This document shows positions 17,872 through 26,229 of a stretch of 64,000 nucleotides of DNA, piece by piece. The translations under genes and the position numbers were made by a program. The stretch is taken from NCBI RefSeq assembly GCF_018131005.1, contig NZ_JAFCJK010000006.1:62001-126000 (forward strand), given 5' to 3'. The stretch comes from Bradyrhizobium lablabi. GTDB taxonomy: Bacteria; Pseudomonadota; Alphaproteobacteria; Rhizobiales; Xanthobacteraceae. Position 1 is the stretch's first letter, and each line of letters starts with the position of its first letter. Below the pieces are notes generated by a model. It did no database searches. It was not told the origin of the DNA and worked only from the letters and a program-made list of their open reading frames with translations.

Positions 17872-18357
17872 CTACATCGATACCTTGTGGTTCTCGCCGA
17901 TGTCGGGACGCGTACCGGTCATCGCCGCGGCCGCCATCTTCACATAGCTGATGACTGAGCCCGGCGAATCCCAGAACTCGGCATCATCCGGCGTGATCTT
18001 CAGCACGCGGATGTTTGGATCATCGGCACTCTTCCACCATGCCTTGGCAGGCGTGGAGAACAATTGCTTGATCTTCGCGCGATCGTTGGAGACGACGGCG
18101 GTGCCGGTTACCGAAACGTATTTCTGGTCGCTGGCATTCGCGAACGAGAGGTTGACGTTCGCGTCGCGCGCAATCTCCTCGTCCTTGTGCCGCCGCGCGT
18201 CGGTGAGCATGTAGATCGTGTTCTCGTCGCGCTGCGGAAAGGCGCTCATCGGCCGCGCGCGAATCTTGTCGCCATCATGGGTGACGAGCATTGCAAAGCC
18301 GATCTTCTTCATCAGTTCCCAGACGCGGTCGACATTCGCTGCATGATCATTGGTCAT
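17872..18357 (-). CDS. pyridoxamine 5'-phosphate oxidase-like (general stress protein 26) family protein
   Basis: The protein has 161 residues with a split-barrel flavin-binding fold: MLVTHDGDKIRARPMSAFPQ, IYMLTDARRHKDEEIARDAN and NLSFANASDQKYVSVTGTAV match the GSP26-like group. A role in FMN or cofactor-dependent redox chemistry or stress is typical, but no reaction is known for this subgroup. The ATG at 18357 is preferred over 18372 because AGGAGCG lies just before it. It is followed without a gap by a small Pro-rich gene. Confidence 0.82.
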   Translation of the reverse strand: MTNDHAANVDRVWELMKKIGFAMLVTHDGDKIRARPMSAFPQRDENTIYMLTDARRHKDEEIARDANVNLSFANASDQKYVSVTGTAVVSNDRAKIKQLFSTPAKAWWKSADDPNIRVLKITPDDAEFWDSPGSVISYVKMAAAAMTGTRPDIGENHKVSM

Positions 18358-18487
18358 GAATCGCTCCTGCACATCATCGAGCGATAACCGGTCGTATGCG
18401 ACGATGTTCCTGTCGCGCCTGCGCGGAACTCATCCCGGCGTGTGACAGCAGGTGGGATAGGGAGCCAAGCTCGGATGCTGCTGAACC

Positions 18488-19315
18488 TCAGCTTCGCGCG
18501 AGCAGCGTATTGCTCCGCGTGCGGCCCTGTTCCACGTAACCACGCGCGCGCATGTCCGCAATGCAGTCTTCGGTCCATTCGTCCTGGGACAAATGCTCGA
18601 TCACCACCGCGCGCGGCCATAGCGTCCGCGGCGATTCCTTGAAGAAGCCCGTCAGCACGCGATCCTCGAAGCCCTCGACGTCGATCTTAAGTGCATCGAC
18701 ATGCGCCGCGCCGGCCTCCTCGAGAATCCTCTGCAGGCGCAGCGAAGGCACCTTGATCGCCCGGCCGGCGGGAGCGCCTGTCACGATGTGGCTGGCGCCG
18801 AGATTCTCGCCGTCGGTCTCGATCATCAACTCGTCATCGGACGGGCCGGCGGCCGCGGCGACGAGCCGTACCTGGGCGTAGCCGGAGGCCGAGGTGTTGA
18901 ACTTGAGCCGCGCATGCGTCACCGGATGCGGCTCGATCGCGATCACCTGGCCGTCAGGCCCGACATCACGCGCCAGAGCCAGCGCATAGGTGCCGACATT
19001 CGCACCGATGTCGACGAAGATGCCGCCAGCGGAGACGTGGCGGCGCAGGAAGCCAAGTTCCTCGAGATTGTAGTCGGGATTGAACAGCGCGCCGCGCTCG
19101 GTCGCGCTGGCCTGGTGATAGAAGCGGAACGCGGCGCCTTGATAGGTCACATCGAGCGGCCCGGCGCCGAACAGATTGACGATCCGCGACAGCCAGGGGC
19201 GGAACGCCCCGCGCTTCAGTCCCGTGCCATGCGCAAGGCGGATGATGGTGGCCTGCGCCGCATTGGGCGCGAACGCGCCGAACGGCGGCGGCGAAGGATC
19301 GTTGCTGGGGATCAA
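18488..19315 (-). CDS. FkbM family methyltransferase
   Basis: The protein has 275 residues and a TTG start preceded by GAGGACGAGA. The SAM-binding motif I is FVDIGANVGTYALALARDVG, and QVIAIEPHPVTHARLKFNTS supplies the acidic ribose ligand. VDALKIDVEGFEDRVLTGFF is the FkbM hallmark. These enzymes methylate hydroxyls on sugars or secondary metabolites. No glycan cluster surrounds it, so the substrate is open. It precedes the ABC transporter region on the same strand. Confidence 0.87.
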   Translation of the reverse strand: MIPSNDPSPPPFGAFAPNAAQATIIRLAHGTGLKRGAFRPWLSRIVNLFGAGPLDVTYQGAAFRFYHQASATERGALFNPDYNLEELGFLRRHVSAGGIFVDIGANVGTYALALARDVGPDGQVIAIEPHPVTHARLKFNTSASGYAQVRLVAAAAGPSDDELMIETDGENLGASHIVTGAPAGRAIKVPSLRLQRILEEAGAAHVDALKIDVEGFEDRVLTGFFKESPRTLWPRAVVIEHLSQDEWTEDCIADMRARGYVEQGRTRSNTLLARS

Positions 19316-19375
19316 ATCTCGTCCTCGTCACAAGCGGCGCTTGCATAGCCGGTTTTGCCGGGGACTCCAACGGCC

Positions 19376-21415
19376 TCAGGCAGCCTTGTTTGCTGCCCGG
19401 CGTTGGCGCAGGAAGCGGCCGAGCAGCCGCCTCTTGCCCTTGCGCGGGATCAGGTCGATGTCACTGACGAGCTTGGCGCCGCCCTTTCTCCGCTCGAGCA
19501 CGATCTTGCGGCTGTGGAAGGCTTCCAGCTCGGCGCGATGGGCGACGCTGACGATGGTCGCTTTCGGCAATTCCTTCGTCACGATGTCCATCATCTTGTC
19601 CTGGCTCTTCTCATCGAGCGCCGAGGTCGCTTCGTCAAGCACGACGATATCGGGGTTGTGCAGCAGCAGCCGCGCGAAGGCGAGCCGCTGCTTCTCACCT
19701 CCGGACAGCGTCTGGTCCCATGGCGCTTCCTCCTCGATCTTCTCCTTCAGATGGTCGAGGCCGACCTTGTGCAGGACATCGCCGATCTGTTCAACGGTCC
19801 AGTCTTCGGCCGCACCGGGATAGGCGACGGCGCGCCGCAGCGTGCCCGACGGCACGTAGGGCTTTTGCGGCAGCATGAACAGACGACGATCGGCATGCAG
19901 ACCGACGCTGCCGCCGCCCCACGGCCACAGACCGGCGATCGCACGCACCAGCGTGCTCTTGCCGGTGCCGGATTCGCCGGCGACGAGGAGCCGCTCGCCT
20001 GGTTCGACCATGACCTCGGTCTCGCCGACCACCGCGGTGCCGTCGTCGAGGGTGACGGAGAGATCGTTGAGGCAGAGCATGGCGTCGCCCTCGGTCTCGC
20101 CGCGCTGGATGCGGCCGAAGCCGTCGCCGGCTTCGGCGCGTTCGAGGCCGTCGAGCGACATCATCAGCGAGGCGATGCGGCGCGCGCAGGCATTCCAGTC
20201 GGCGAGTCTTGGGTAATTGTCGACCAGCCAGCCGAACGCCGTCTGCACGATGGTGAAGGCGGATGCGGCCTGCATCACCTGTCCGAGCGACATGCTGCCG
20301 TCGAGGAATTTCGGCGCGCACAACAAGAGCGGCACGACCGGCGCGATCAGGTTCGATCCCTGCGACACCAGCGTGGTGCGCATGTGCTGGCCGGCGAGCC
20401 GCGCCCATTGCCGCAGCACTTTCGAGAACGTCTTGTCGATTCCGTCCCGCTCTTCCTGCTCGCCCCCGAGCAGCGCGATGCTCTCCCCATTCTCGCGCAC
20501 GCGGGTCAGCACATAGCGATATTCCGCTTCGGCCTGGTTCTTGTCTTCCGAGATATGCACGAAGCGGCGGCCGATTGCCATGATCGAGCCCGAGGCGATC
20601 GCAGCATAGACAATTGCCGCAATGACAAGGAACCCGGGAATGGTGACGGACGATCCGCCCAACGTCACCGTCAGCGCGCCGCCGATGGTCCAGAGCACGA
20701 CGATGAAGGTGGCCGCAGACAACAGCGCCGAGGTAACGCCGGCGATGAAGTCGACCGGCGAGTCGGTCGCAATCCGCAGGTCTTCGGCGATCCGATATTC
20801 CGGATTCTGGTGATCGCCGCCGACGAGATTGAGCTGGTAGTAGCGGCCATTGCTCAGCCAGCGCGATATCACCGCGTTGGTCAGCCAGGCGCGCCAGCGG
20901 CGCTGGATGCCCATACGGGCGAACACCTGGGCCACACCCAGCAGCACGCTGCCGATGGCCAAGGGAGGGAAGATCGCGGTGAGATAATACACGGTCGCAG
21001 CATCGCGCTTTTCGATCGCATCGAAGATCGCGCGATTCCACACATTGATGCCGTATTGGACGGCGACATGGGCCACGATCAGTGCCAGCAGGCCGATGGT
21101 GAACAGCCACGCCAGGCGGTCGCCGTTCCTGCCCCAATAGCCGCGCGCGCTGATCCAGAACCGCGTCAGCAGATAGTCCCTGCGCGCCCGCTCGGCCTCT
21201 TCTGTTGATAGTTCGGGGTCCGGTTCGAGGATATCAGGAGGCGGCGGTTCGACATGATCGCCATCCTCGGCGATCACGTCGACGAACTCCGAAGTGTCCT
21301 CGGCCGCTGCCCTTGCGGCGGAATCCCTGGTTTCGGAATCGGGCTTCTTCGCCGCCGATTTCGCGGCGGGCGGCTTCGTTAGCGACGATCTGGATTTGAC
21401 GCCTGCCTTGCCCAT
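19376..21415 (-). CDS. SbmA/BacA-like ABC transporter, fused permease and ATPase
   Basis: The protein has about 679 residues. A charged 90-residue N-terminus is followed by six membrane segments (about 110-360) with RFWISARGYWGRNGDRLAWL and WLTNAVISRWLSNGRYYQLN, similar to the SbmA/BacA permease family. The C-terminal ATPase has Walker A GESGTGKST, signature TLSGGEKQRLAFARLLL and Walker B DIVVLDEATSALDE. Family members move very-long-chain fatty acids, peptides or cobalamin across the inner membrane; BacA-type genes matter in rhizobial symbiosis. An ATG at 21430 is also in frame; 21415 gives the MGKAG start. Confidence 0.85.
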   Translation of the reverse strand: MGKAGVKSRSSLTKPPAAKSAAKKPDSETRDSAARAAAEDTSEFVDVIAEDGDHVEPPPPDILEPDPELSTEEAERARRDYLLTRFWISARGYWGRNGDRLAWLFTIGLLALIVAHVAVQYGINVWNRAIFDAIEKRDAATVYYLTAIFPPLAIGSVLLGVAQVFARMGIQRRWRAWLTNAVISRWLSNGRYYQLNLVGGDHQNPEYRIAEDLRIATDSPVDFIAGVTSALLSAATFIVVLWTIGGALTVTLGGSSVTIPGFLVIAAIVYAAIASGSIMAIGRRFVHISEDKNQAEAEYRYVLTRVRENGESIALLGGEQEERDGIDKTFSKVLRQWARLAGQHMRTTLVSQGSNLIAPVVPLLLCAPKFLDGSMSLGQVMQAASAFTIVQTAFGWLVDNYPRLADWNACARRIASLMMSLDGLERAEAGDGFGRIQRGETEGDAMLCLNDLSVTLDDGTAVVGETEVMVEPGERLLVAGESGTGKSTLVRAIAGLWPWGGGSVGLHADRRLFMLPQKPYVPSGTLRRAVAYPGAAEDWTVEQIGDVLHKVGLDHLKEKIEEEAPWDQTLSGGEKQRLAFARLLLHNPDIVVLDEATSALDEKSQDKMMDIVTKELPKATIVSVAHRAELEAFHSRKIVLERRKGGAKLVSDIDLIPRKGKRRLLGRFLRQRRAANKAA

Positions 21416-21493
21416 GCAGCGCCAACGCAAGGCAAATCAATCGGTTCCATCCGGGCTTCGGTCTCACGGGACCGATCTGCCCGATGGCGCTTG

Positions 21494-21562
21494 GAGCATG
21501 ATCCGGACAGTGTGTAGCGGTTTCCCTCGCGACAAACGCGCAGGGTTTGCACGGAGATCGTG
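21494..21562. repeat. REP-like palindromic intergenic repeat (copy C, inverted)
   Basis: GAGCATGATCCGGACAGTG, then TAGCGGTTTCCCTCGCGACA and AAACGCGCAGGGTTTG form the reverse complement of the second half of copy A (1891-1961). It lies between the ABC transporter and the histidine kinase gene. Confidence 0.6.
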
Positions 21563-21571
21563 GCAACGATC

Positions 21572-23719
21572 TCACGACGAGGCCCTTGCCTGACCGCGGT
21601 TGACCCCCCGCAGCCGCGTGACCTTCCGCAGCATGCGCGAAAGCTGATCGGCCGAATAGGGCTTTTGCAGCAGCTCGAAGCCATGGCTGCCCTGCTGCGA
21701 CAATATCTGGCTGTAGCCGGTGGCCAGCACGATCGGCAGATCAAGTCCCTGCCGGCGGATTTCACCGGCGAGCTCGATGCCGCTCATGCCCGGCATCACG
21801 ACGTCGGTGAACACCACGTCGAAGCGGCTCGGGTCGGCGGCGAGCTCTTGCAGCGCGTCGGCGGCGTTGTCGACCAGCACAGCGATGTAGCCGAGCTGGG
21901 CCAACGTGTCGGCGGCGAATTGTCCAACCTCAGAATTGTCCTCGACCACCAGCACCGACGCGCCGCGTCCATCCGCCGGCGGGGCGTCCTCGGAGAGCGG
22001 CGAATGCGCTCCGTGCTCGCCGATCACGCGCGGCAGATAGAGCGTGAATGTGCTGCCCCTGCCGACCGCGCTCGTGACGGCCACTTCGCCGCCTGATTGC
22101 TTGGCGAAGCCGAATACCTGTGAGAGGCCGAGGCCGGTCCCGTGACCGACTTCCTTGGTGGTGAAGAACGGCTCGAAGATCCGGCCGAGCCGCTCCTGGG
22201 GAATTCCGATGCCGGTGTCGGTGACCGACACGGCGACATATCCGTGCGGACTCGGCGAACTGGCGCTCGCGGCCGGCAGGGCGTTCTCACGACGCACTGC
22301 GATTGTCAGTCGACCGGCGCCATCCATGGCGTCGCGCGCATTCACCGCCATGTTGATGATTGCCGTCTCGAACTGGCCGGCATCGGCATTGATCAGGCAG
22401 GACTCGTCCGGCATTTGCGTGACGATCTCGATGCGCTGGCCGATCAAGGCCGCGATCATCTCGCCAAGCATCTGCACGTTCTCGCCGACATCGAAGATTT
22501 CGGGTGTGAGGGTCTGTCGGCGCGCGAAGGCGAGCAACTGACCAGTCAGCCTGGCGGCACGGCTCACCGTGTCGGAGATAGCGTCGATATAGCGCTGCCG
22601 CCGCGGCTCCGGCAGGTCCGGCCGTCGCAGCATGTCTACGGACGCGCGGATCACGGTCAGGAGATTGTTGAAGTCGTGTGCGACGCCGCCGGTGAGTTGC
22701 CCGAGTGCCTCGAGCCGCTGGCCGTGTCGCAGCGCCTCCTCGGCTTCCATGCGCCGCTCTGCTTCTGCGTGCAGACGCTGCGTCCGCCGGAACGCCAGCG
22801 CGAGCAGGCAGAACAACAGCGCAGTGGCAGGCGCGCCAAAGATCAGGTGCTGGGCCATCGTCTCGATCCAGCGCGCCCGGATCGTCGAAGTCTCCAGCCC
22901 TGCGCTGACATAGATCGGGTATTCGGCAAGCCGCTGATAGCCGAGCCGGCGTTCGACGCCGTCGCCCGGCAAGGTGACCGTAATCAGGCCGCCGGCCGGG
23001 TTGCCGGACATTTTCTGCCAGGCGGGTCCGTTGCGTTCGAGCGCCGGTTCGTTCTGGACAGTCGGAAAGCGCGCCAGCACCACGCCATCGATGCGTCCCA
23101 GCGCAAAGAAACTGCCGGGCTCACGGCCGATCCGCGCATAGAAATTCTCGAAATAGGTTGGAAGCACGGAGGCCTGGATCACGCCGCCAAAGCTGCCGTC
23201 CGCGTTGTTGCGCCGCCGGCTGACGCCAAAGAAGGGCGAGCCCTGGTAGGGGGGTCGCGGCTTCAGCGTCTCGCCGATCTGGGTGCCGACGTCGCGAGCG
23301 ACATGTGCCTTGAAGTAGTCGCGGTCGGAGAAATCGATGTCGGGGGTAGGTATCACCAGGCTGTTGACCAGGGCATGGCCTCTGGAGTCGAAAACCCAGG
23401 CTGATTTCACCTGCGGCAGCGCATCGACGAGTTCCTTCAGGCGCTGATGCAGGTTTTCCTCGCGCGAGAGGATGCCGGCGTCGGGAATGCCGCGGATGAT
23501 TTCCGCGATCTCCGAGAGGCTGCGGTCGATGGTCTCGAAAACCTTCAGTGCGTGCTCATGCGCGACGTCGAGCGTGCGCTCGACCTCCCGGTCGGCGGTC
23601 TCGTGGATCGAAATCCAGGACATCACGGAGGCAAAGGCGAACAGCGCCAGTGGGAGGGCCAGCGATGCGGCCATCATCCATTGCAGCAGTCTTAGCGAGT
23701 TGCGTTGTGCGGGTTGCAC
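21572..23719 (-). CDS. hybrid sensor histidine kinase with periplasmic Cache domain and receiver
   Basis: The protein has about 715 residues from a GTG at 23719 with GGAGCG upstream; the frame stays open to an ATG at 23899, which may be too long. A first membrane helix (ASLALPLALFAFASVMSWIS) precedes a periplasmic double-Cache/PDC sensor with DRDYFKAHVARDVGTQIGET, and a second helix follows. The HisKA phospho-acceptor His is in GGVAHDFNNLLTVIRASVDM. The ATPase N box is AIINMAVNARDAMDG, and GIGIPQERLGRIFEPFFTTK and GTGLGLSQVFGF follow. The C-terminal receiver has the phospho-acceptor Asp in FTDVVMPGMSG. It probably senses small organic ligands. No separate response regulator is adjacent. Confidence 0.88.
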   Translation of the reverse strand: MQPAQRNSLRLLQWMMAASLALPLALFAFASVMSWISIHETADREVERTLDVAHEHALKVFETIDRSLSEIAEIIRGIPDAGILSREENLHQRLKELVDALPQVKSAWVFDSRGHALVNSLVIPTPDIDFSDRDYFKAHVARDVGTQIGETLKPRPPYQGSPFFGVSRRRNNADGSFGGVIQASVLPTYFENFYARIGREPGSFFALGRIDGVVLARFPTVQNEPALERNGPAWQKMSGNPAGGLITVTLPGDGVERRLGYQRLAEYPIYVSAGLETSTIRARWIETMAQHLIFGAPATALLFCLLALAFRRTQRLHAEAERRMEAEEALRHGQRLEALGQLTGGVAHDFNNLLTVIRASVDMLRRPDLPEPRRQRYIDAISDTVSRAARLTGQLLAFARRQTLTPEIFDVGENVQMLGEMIAALIGQRIEIVTQMPDESCLINADAGQFETAIINMAVNARDAMDGAGRLTIAVRRENALPAASASSPSPHGYVAVSVTDTGIGIPQERLGRIFEPFFTTKEVGHGTGLGLSQVFGFAKQSGGEVAVTSAVGRGSTFTLYLPRVIGEHGAHSPLSEDAPPADGRGASVLVVEDNSEVGQFAADTLAQLGYIAVLVDNAADALQELAADPSRFDVVFTDVVMPGMSGIELAGEIRRQGLDLPIVLATGYSQILSQQGSHGFELLQKPYSADQLSRMLRKVTRLRGVNRGQARASS

Positions 23720-23921
23720 GGGCGCTCCGGCTCCGCGGGCAAGCTTAACGCAAACCGCCGCGGAGGAGGAAGCAAATCCCCGCCCGCGGCAGAGCTTGAA
23801 CGGCAGGGCCGTCGCGCCCTCGGGGTGCGCCTGGAACGCTGACGTCGCTGTTTTTAAGGGTTCTAAAACCCATCGCAGGCAAGCGCTTGACCCTGCCACG
23901 ACCTACTGAAAAACAGGCTCC

Positions 23922-24203
23922 ATGACAGGCGATCCAACAAGCCCCCAGGACATCCGGCTCGGCGATGCGGCTCGCGGCTTTGTCGGAAAAATACGCAGGC
24001 TCGATGCGCTTCAGACCGGCTCGGGCTCGTCGCTCTCAGCCCAGGAACTGGAGCAACGGCTGGTGGAAATGGGCTTTGTCGAGGGCGCGCGCGTGGAAAT
24101 CCTCCATGAGGGCGCGATCCGGCGTGATCCTATCGCGGTGCGCGTCGACAGCGCCACCATCGCCCTGCGCCGGAGCGAAGCCATGGCCGTTATCGTCGAA
24201 TGA
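23922..24203 (+). CDS. feoA: ferrous iron transport accessory protein FeoA
   Basis: The protein has 93 residues. It has the SH3-like FeoA fold: LEQRLVEMGFVEGARVEILH, then DPIAVRVDSATIALRRSEAM. FeoA supports the FeoB permease in Fe(II) uptake and is cytoplasmic. The stop overlaps the feoB start by four bases, so the two are translationally coupled. The gene is divergent from the histidine kinase. Confidence 0.93.
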   Translation: MTGDPTSPQDIRLGDAARGFVGKIRRLDALQTGSGSSLSAQELEQRLVEMGFVEGARVEILHEGAIRRDPIAVRVDSATIALRRSEAMAVIVE

Positions 24204-26071
24204 CAACCGCACCCCTGCGCCTTGCGCTGGTCGGCGCACCCAATACCGGCAAGACCACGCTGTTCAACAGCCTGACCGGCAGCCGCCAGAAGGTCGCGAA
24301 CTATCCCGGCGTCACCGTCGAGCGAAAATCCGGCAGCTTCGTCACGCCGGACGGCCACAGCGTGACCGTGCTCGACCTGCCCGGTACCTATTCGCTGCGC
24401 GGCCGCAGTCCGGACGAGGAGATCACCCGTGACATCGTGCTCGGGCGTTTCCCTGGCGAGGCGGTACCCGATCTCGTGCTCTGCGTCGCGGACGCGACCA
24501 ATCTGCGGCTGACGCTGCGCCTCGTGCTCGAGCTCAAGCGCGTCGGCCGGCCGATGATGCTCGTGCTCAACATGATCGATATCGCAAAGCGCCGCGGCGT
24601 GACGATCGATCTCGACCGCCTGTCGCAGGAGCTTGGCCTGCCGATCGTGACCTCGGTCGCCGTCCGCAAGGGTGGCATCGACGAATTGCTGCGGCGAACC
24701 GACGAATTTTTGAGCCGCGCGGATGAGACGGCAACGGGCAATCAGTGGACCGCGCCGACAATCGGCGACCTCAAGGCTGCGCAGCGCGAGGCGGACCGCA
24801 TCATCGCCGCGAGCGTGACGCTACCGGCCAAGCCCGACACGCTGACCGCCCGGATCGATGCCGTCGTGCTGCACCCGATCGGCGGCCTCGCGATCCTGGC
24901 GCTGATCCTGTTCGTGATGTTTCAGGCGGTGTTCAGCTGGGCGCAGCCGGCGATGGAATTTCTGTCGGACAGCTTTTCCGTGCTCGGGCAACTGATCCGT
25001 GACGTGCTGCCCGAAGGCCTCCTGCAGAGTTTTCTGCAGAACGGCGTGATCTCCGGCGTCGGCAGCGTGATCGTGTTCCTGCCGCAGATCATCATCATCT
25101 TCCTGTTCATCCTGCTCCTGGAAGATTTCGGCTACATGGCGCGCGCGGCGTTCCTGATGGACCGCATCATGGGGGGCGCCGGCCTGCACGGCCGAGCCTT
25201 CATTCCGCTGCTGTCGAGCTTTGCCTGCGCGATCCCCGGCATCATGGCGACGCGCGTGATCGACAACCGCCGCGACCGCCTGACCACGATCCTGATCGCG
25301 CCGCTGATGACCTGCTCGGCGCGGATTCCCGTCTACACCCTGATCATTTCAGCCTTCGTCCCGGCGAAGACGCTGTGGGGCTGGGTCAATTTGCAGGGGC
25401 TCGTGATGTTCGGCCTCTACGCCGCGGGCATCACCAGCGCGCTGACGGTTTCGGCGATCGCCAAATTCTTCCTGTGGCGCGACCACGCGCCGGCGCCGTT
25501 CATGCTGGAGTTGCCCGACTACAAGCTGCCGCGGCTGCGCAGCATCGCGATCGGTGTCTTCACCCGCGCCAGGATGTTCCTGTACCGCGCGGGTACCACG
25601 ATCCTGTCGATGATGGTGCTGATCTGGTTCCTGGCGTCGTTCCCCACTGCGCCCGCGGGTGCCGAGGGGCCGGCGATCAACTACAGCTTCGCGGCGATGA
25701 TCGGCCACGCGCTCGAGCCGCTGCTCGCGCCGATCGGCTTCAACTGGCAGATCGCAGTGGCGCTGATTCCGGGCATGGCGGCGCGCGAGGTCGCGGTGGC
25801 CGCGCTCGGCACCGTCTATTCGATCGAGGGCGGCAAGGAGGCGGCCGACCAGATCGGCCAGGTGCTGGCGCAGAAATGGGGCCTTGCGACCGCGCTGTCA
25901 CTGCTCGTCTGGTACATCTTTGCTCCGCAATGCGCCTCGACGCTCGCAGTGATCCGCCGCGAGACCGGCAGCGCGAAGTGGATGGTCTTTACCTTCGTTT
26001 ACATGCTCGCGCTGGCCTATGTCGCGAGCCTGCTGACCTTCAATCTGGCGCGGGCGCTGGGCATCTCCTGA
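24200..26071 (+). CDS. feoB: ferrous iron transporter FeoB
   Basis: The protein has 623 residues. The N-terminal GTPase domain has G1 GAPNTGKTT (residues 12-20), G3 DLPGTYSL and G4 NMID, followed by the membrane permease domain with two Gate repeats (LLSSFACAIPGIMATRVIDN and LIPGMAAREVAVAALGTVYS). It takes up Fe(II) through the inner membrane. The protein appears full length, ending TFNLARALGIS. Its TGA stop (26069-26071) directly abuts the left end of the Tn7-like element, so any downstream partner (for example feoC) has been displaced. Confidence 0.95.
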   Translation: MTTAPLRLALVGAPNTGKTTLFNSLTGSRQKVANYPGVTVERKSGSFVTPDGHSVTVLDLPGTYSLRGRSPDEEITRDIVLGRFPGEAVPDLVLCVADATNLRLTLRLVLELKRVGRPMMLVLNMIDIAKRRGVTIDLDRLSQELGLPIVTSVAVRKGGIDELLRRTDEFLSRADETATGNQWTAPTIGDLKAAQREADRIIAASVTLPAKPDTLTARIDAVVLHPIGGLAILALILFVMFQAVFSWAQPAMEFLSDSFSVLGQLIRDVLPEGLLQSFLQNGVISGVGSVIVFLPQIIIIFLFILLLEDFGYMARAAFLMDRIMGGAGLHGRAFIPLLSSFACAIPGIMATRVIDNRRDRLTTILIAPLMTCSARIPVYTLIISAFVPAKTLWGWVNLQGLVMFGLYAAGITSALTVSAIAKFFLWRDHAPAPFMLELPDYKLPRLRSIAIGVFTRARMFLYRAGTTILSMMVLIWFLASFPTAPAGAEGPAINYSFAAMIGHALEPLLAPIGFNWQIAVALIPGMAAREVAVAALGTVYSIEGGKEAADQIGQVLAQKWGLATALSLLVWYIFAPQCASTLAVIRRETGSAKWMVFTFVYMLALAYVASLLTFNLARALGIS

Positions 26072-26210
26072 TGTCTGGCGACAATTAAGTCTTGGCGGAT
26101 CGGGCGAAAAAAGCCTGCGTTTGCAGGGACCCGGATTTCTGGGAAGAACTAAAGTCTTGGCAATTTTCTCGGTTGCACTCGCTTCGGGCGCCAAAAAGTT
26201 TTGGCAGTTT
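26072..26210. repeat. Tn7-like transposon left end with three TnsB-type repeats
   Basis: The block starts TGTCTGGCGACAATTAAGTC, close to the Tn7 right-end start TGTGGGCGGACAATAAAGTC known from the literature. Three copies of the element (A/T)AAGT(C/T)TTGGC lie at 26086-26096, 26151-26161 and 26194-26205, as expected for TnsB binding sites. The first base follows the feoB stop codon. The five bases before it are CCTGA, the expected size of a target-site duplication; its partner was not found. Confidence 0.75.
26107..26128 (-). terminator. rho-independent terminator of the tns operon
   Basis: The hairpin CCTGC-GTTT-GCAGG (26114-26127) is followed on the minus strand by six T residues (plus-strand A-run 26107-26112). 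It lies about 100 bases after the tniQ stop and inside the transposon end, so it should stop the tns transcript before feoB. Confidence 0.75.
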
Positions 26211-26229
26211 GCCTGCGGGCCGGTAACCG

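Noticed and set aside
19355..21208. 617-residue plus-strand frame opposite the ABC transporter
   Set aside because: It mirrors a well-supported ABC transporter with all motifs; composition is His/Arg-rich as in typical antisense shadows.
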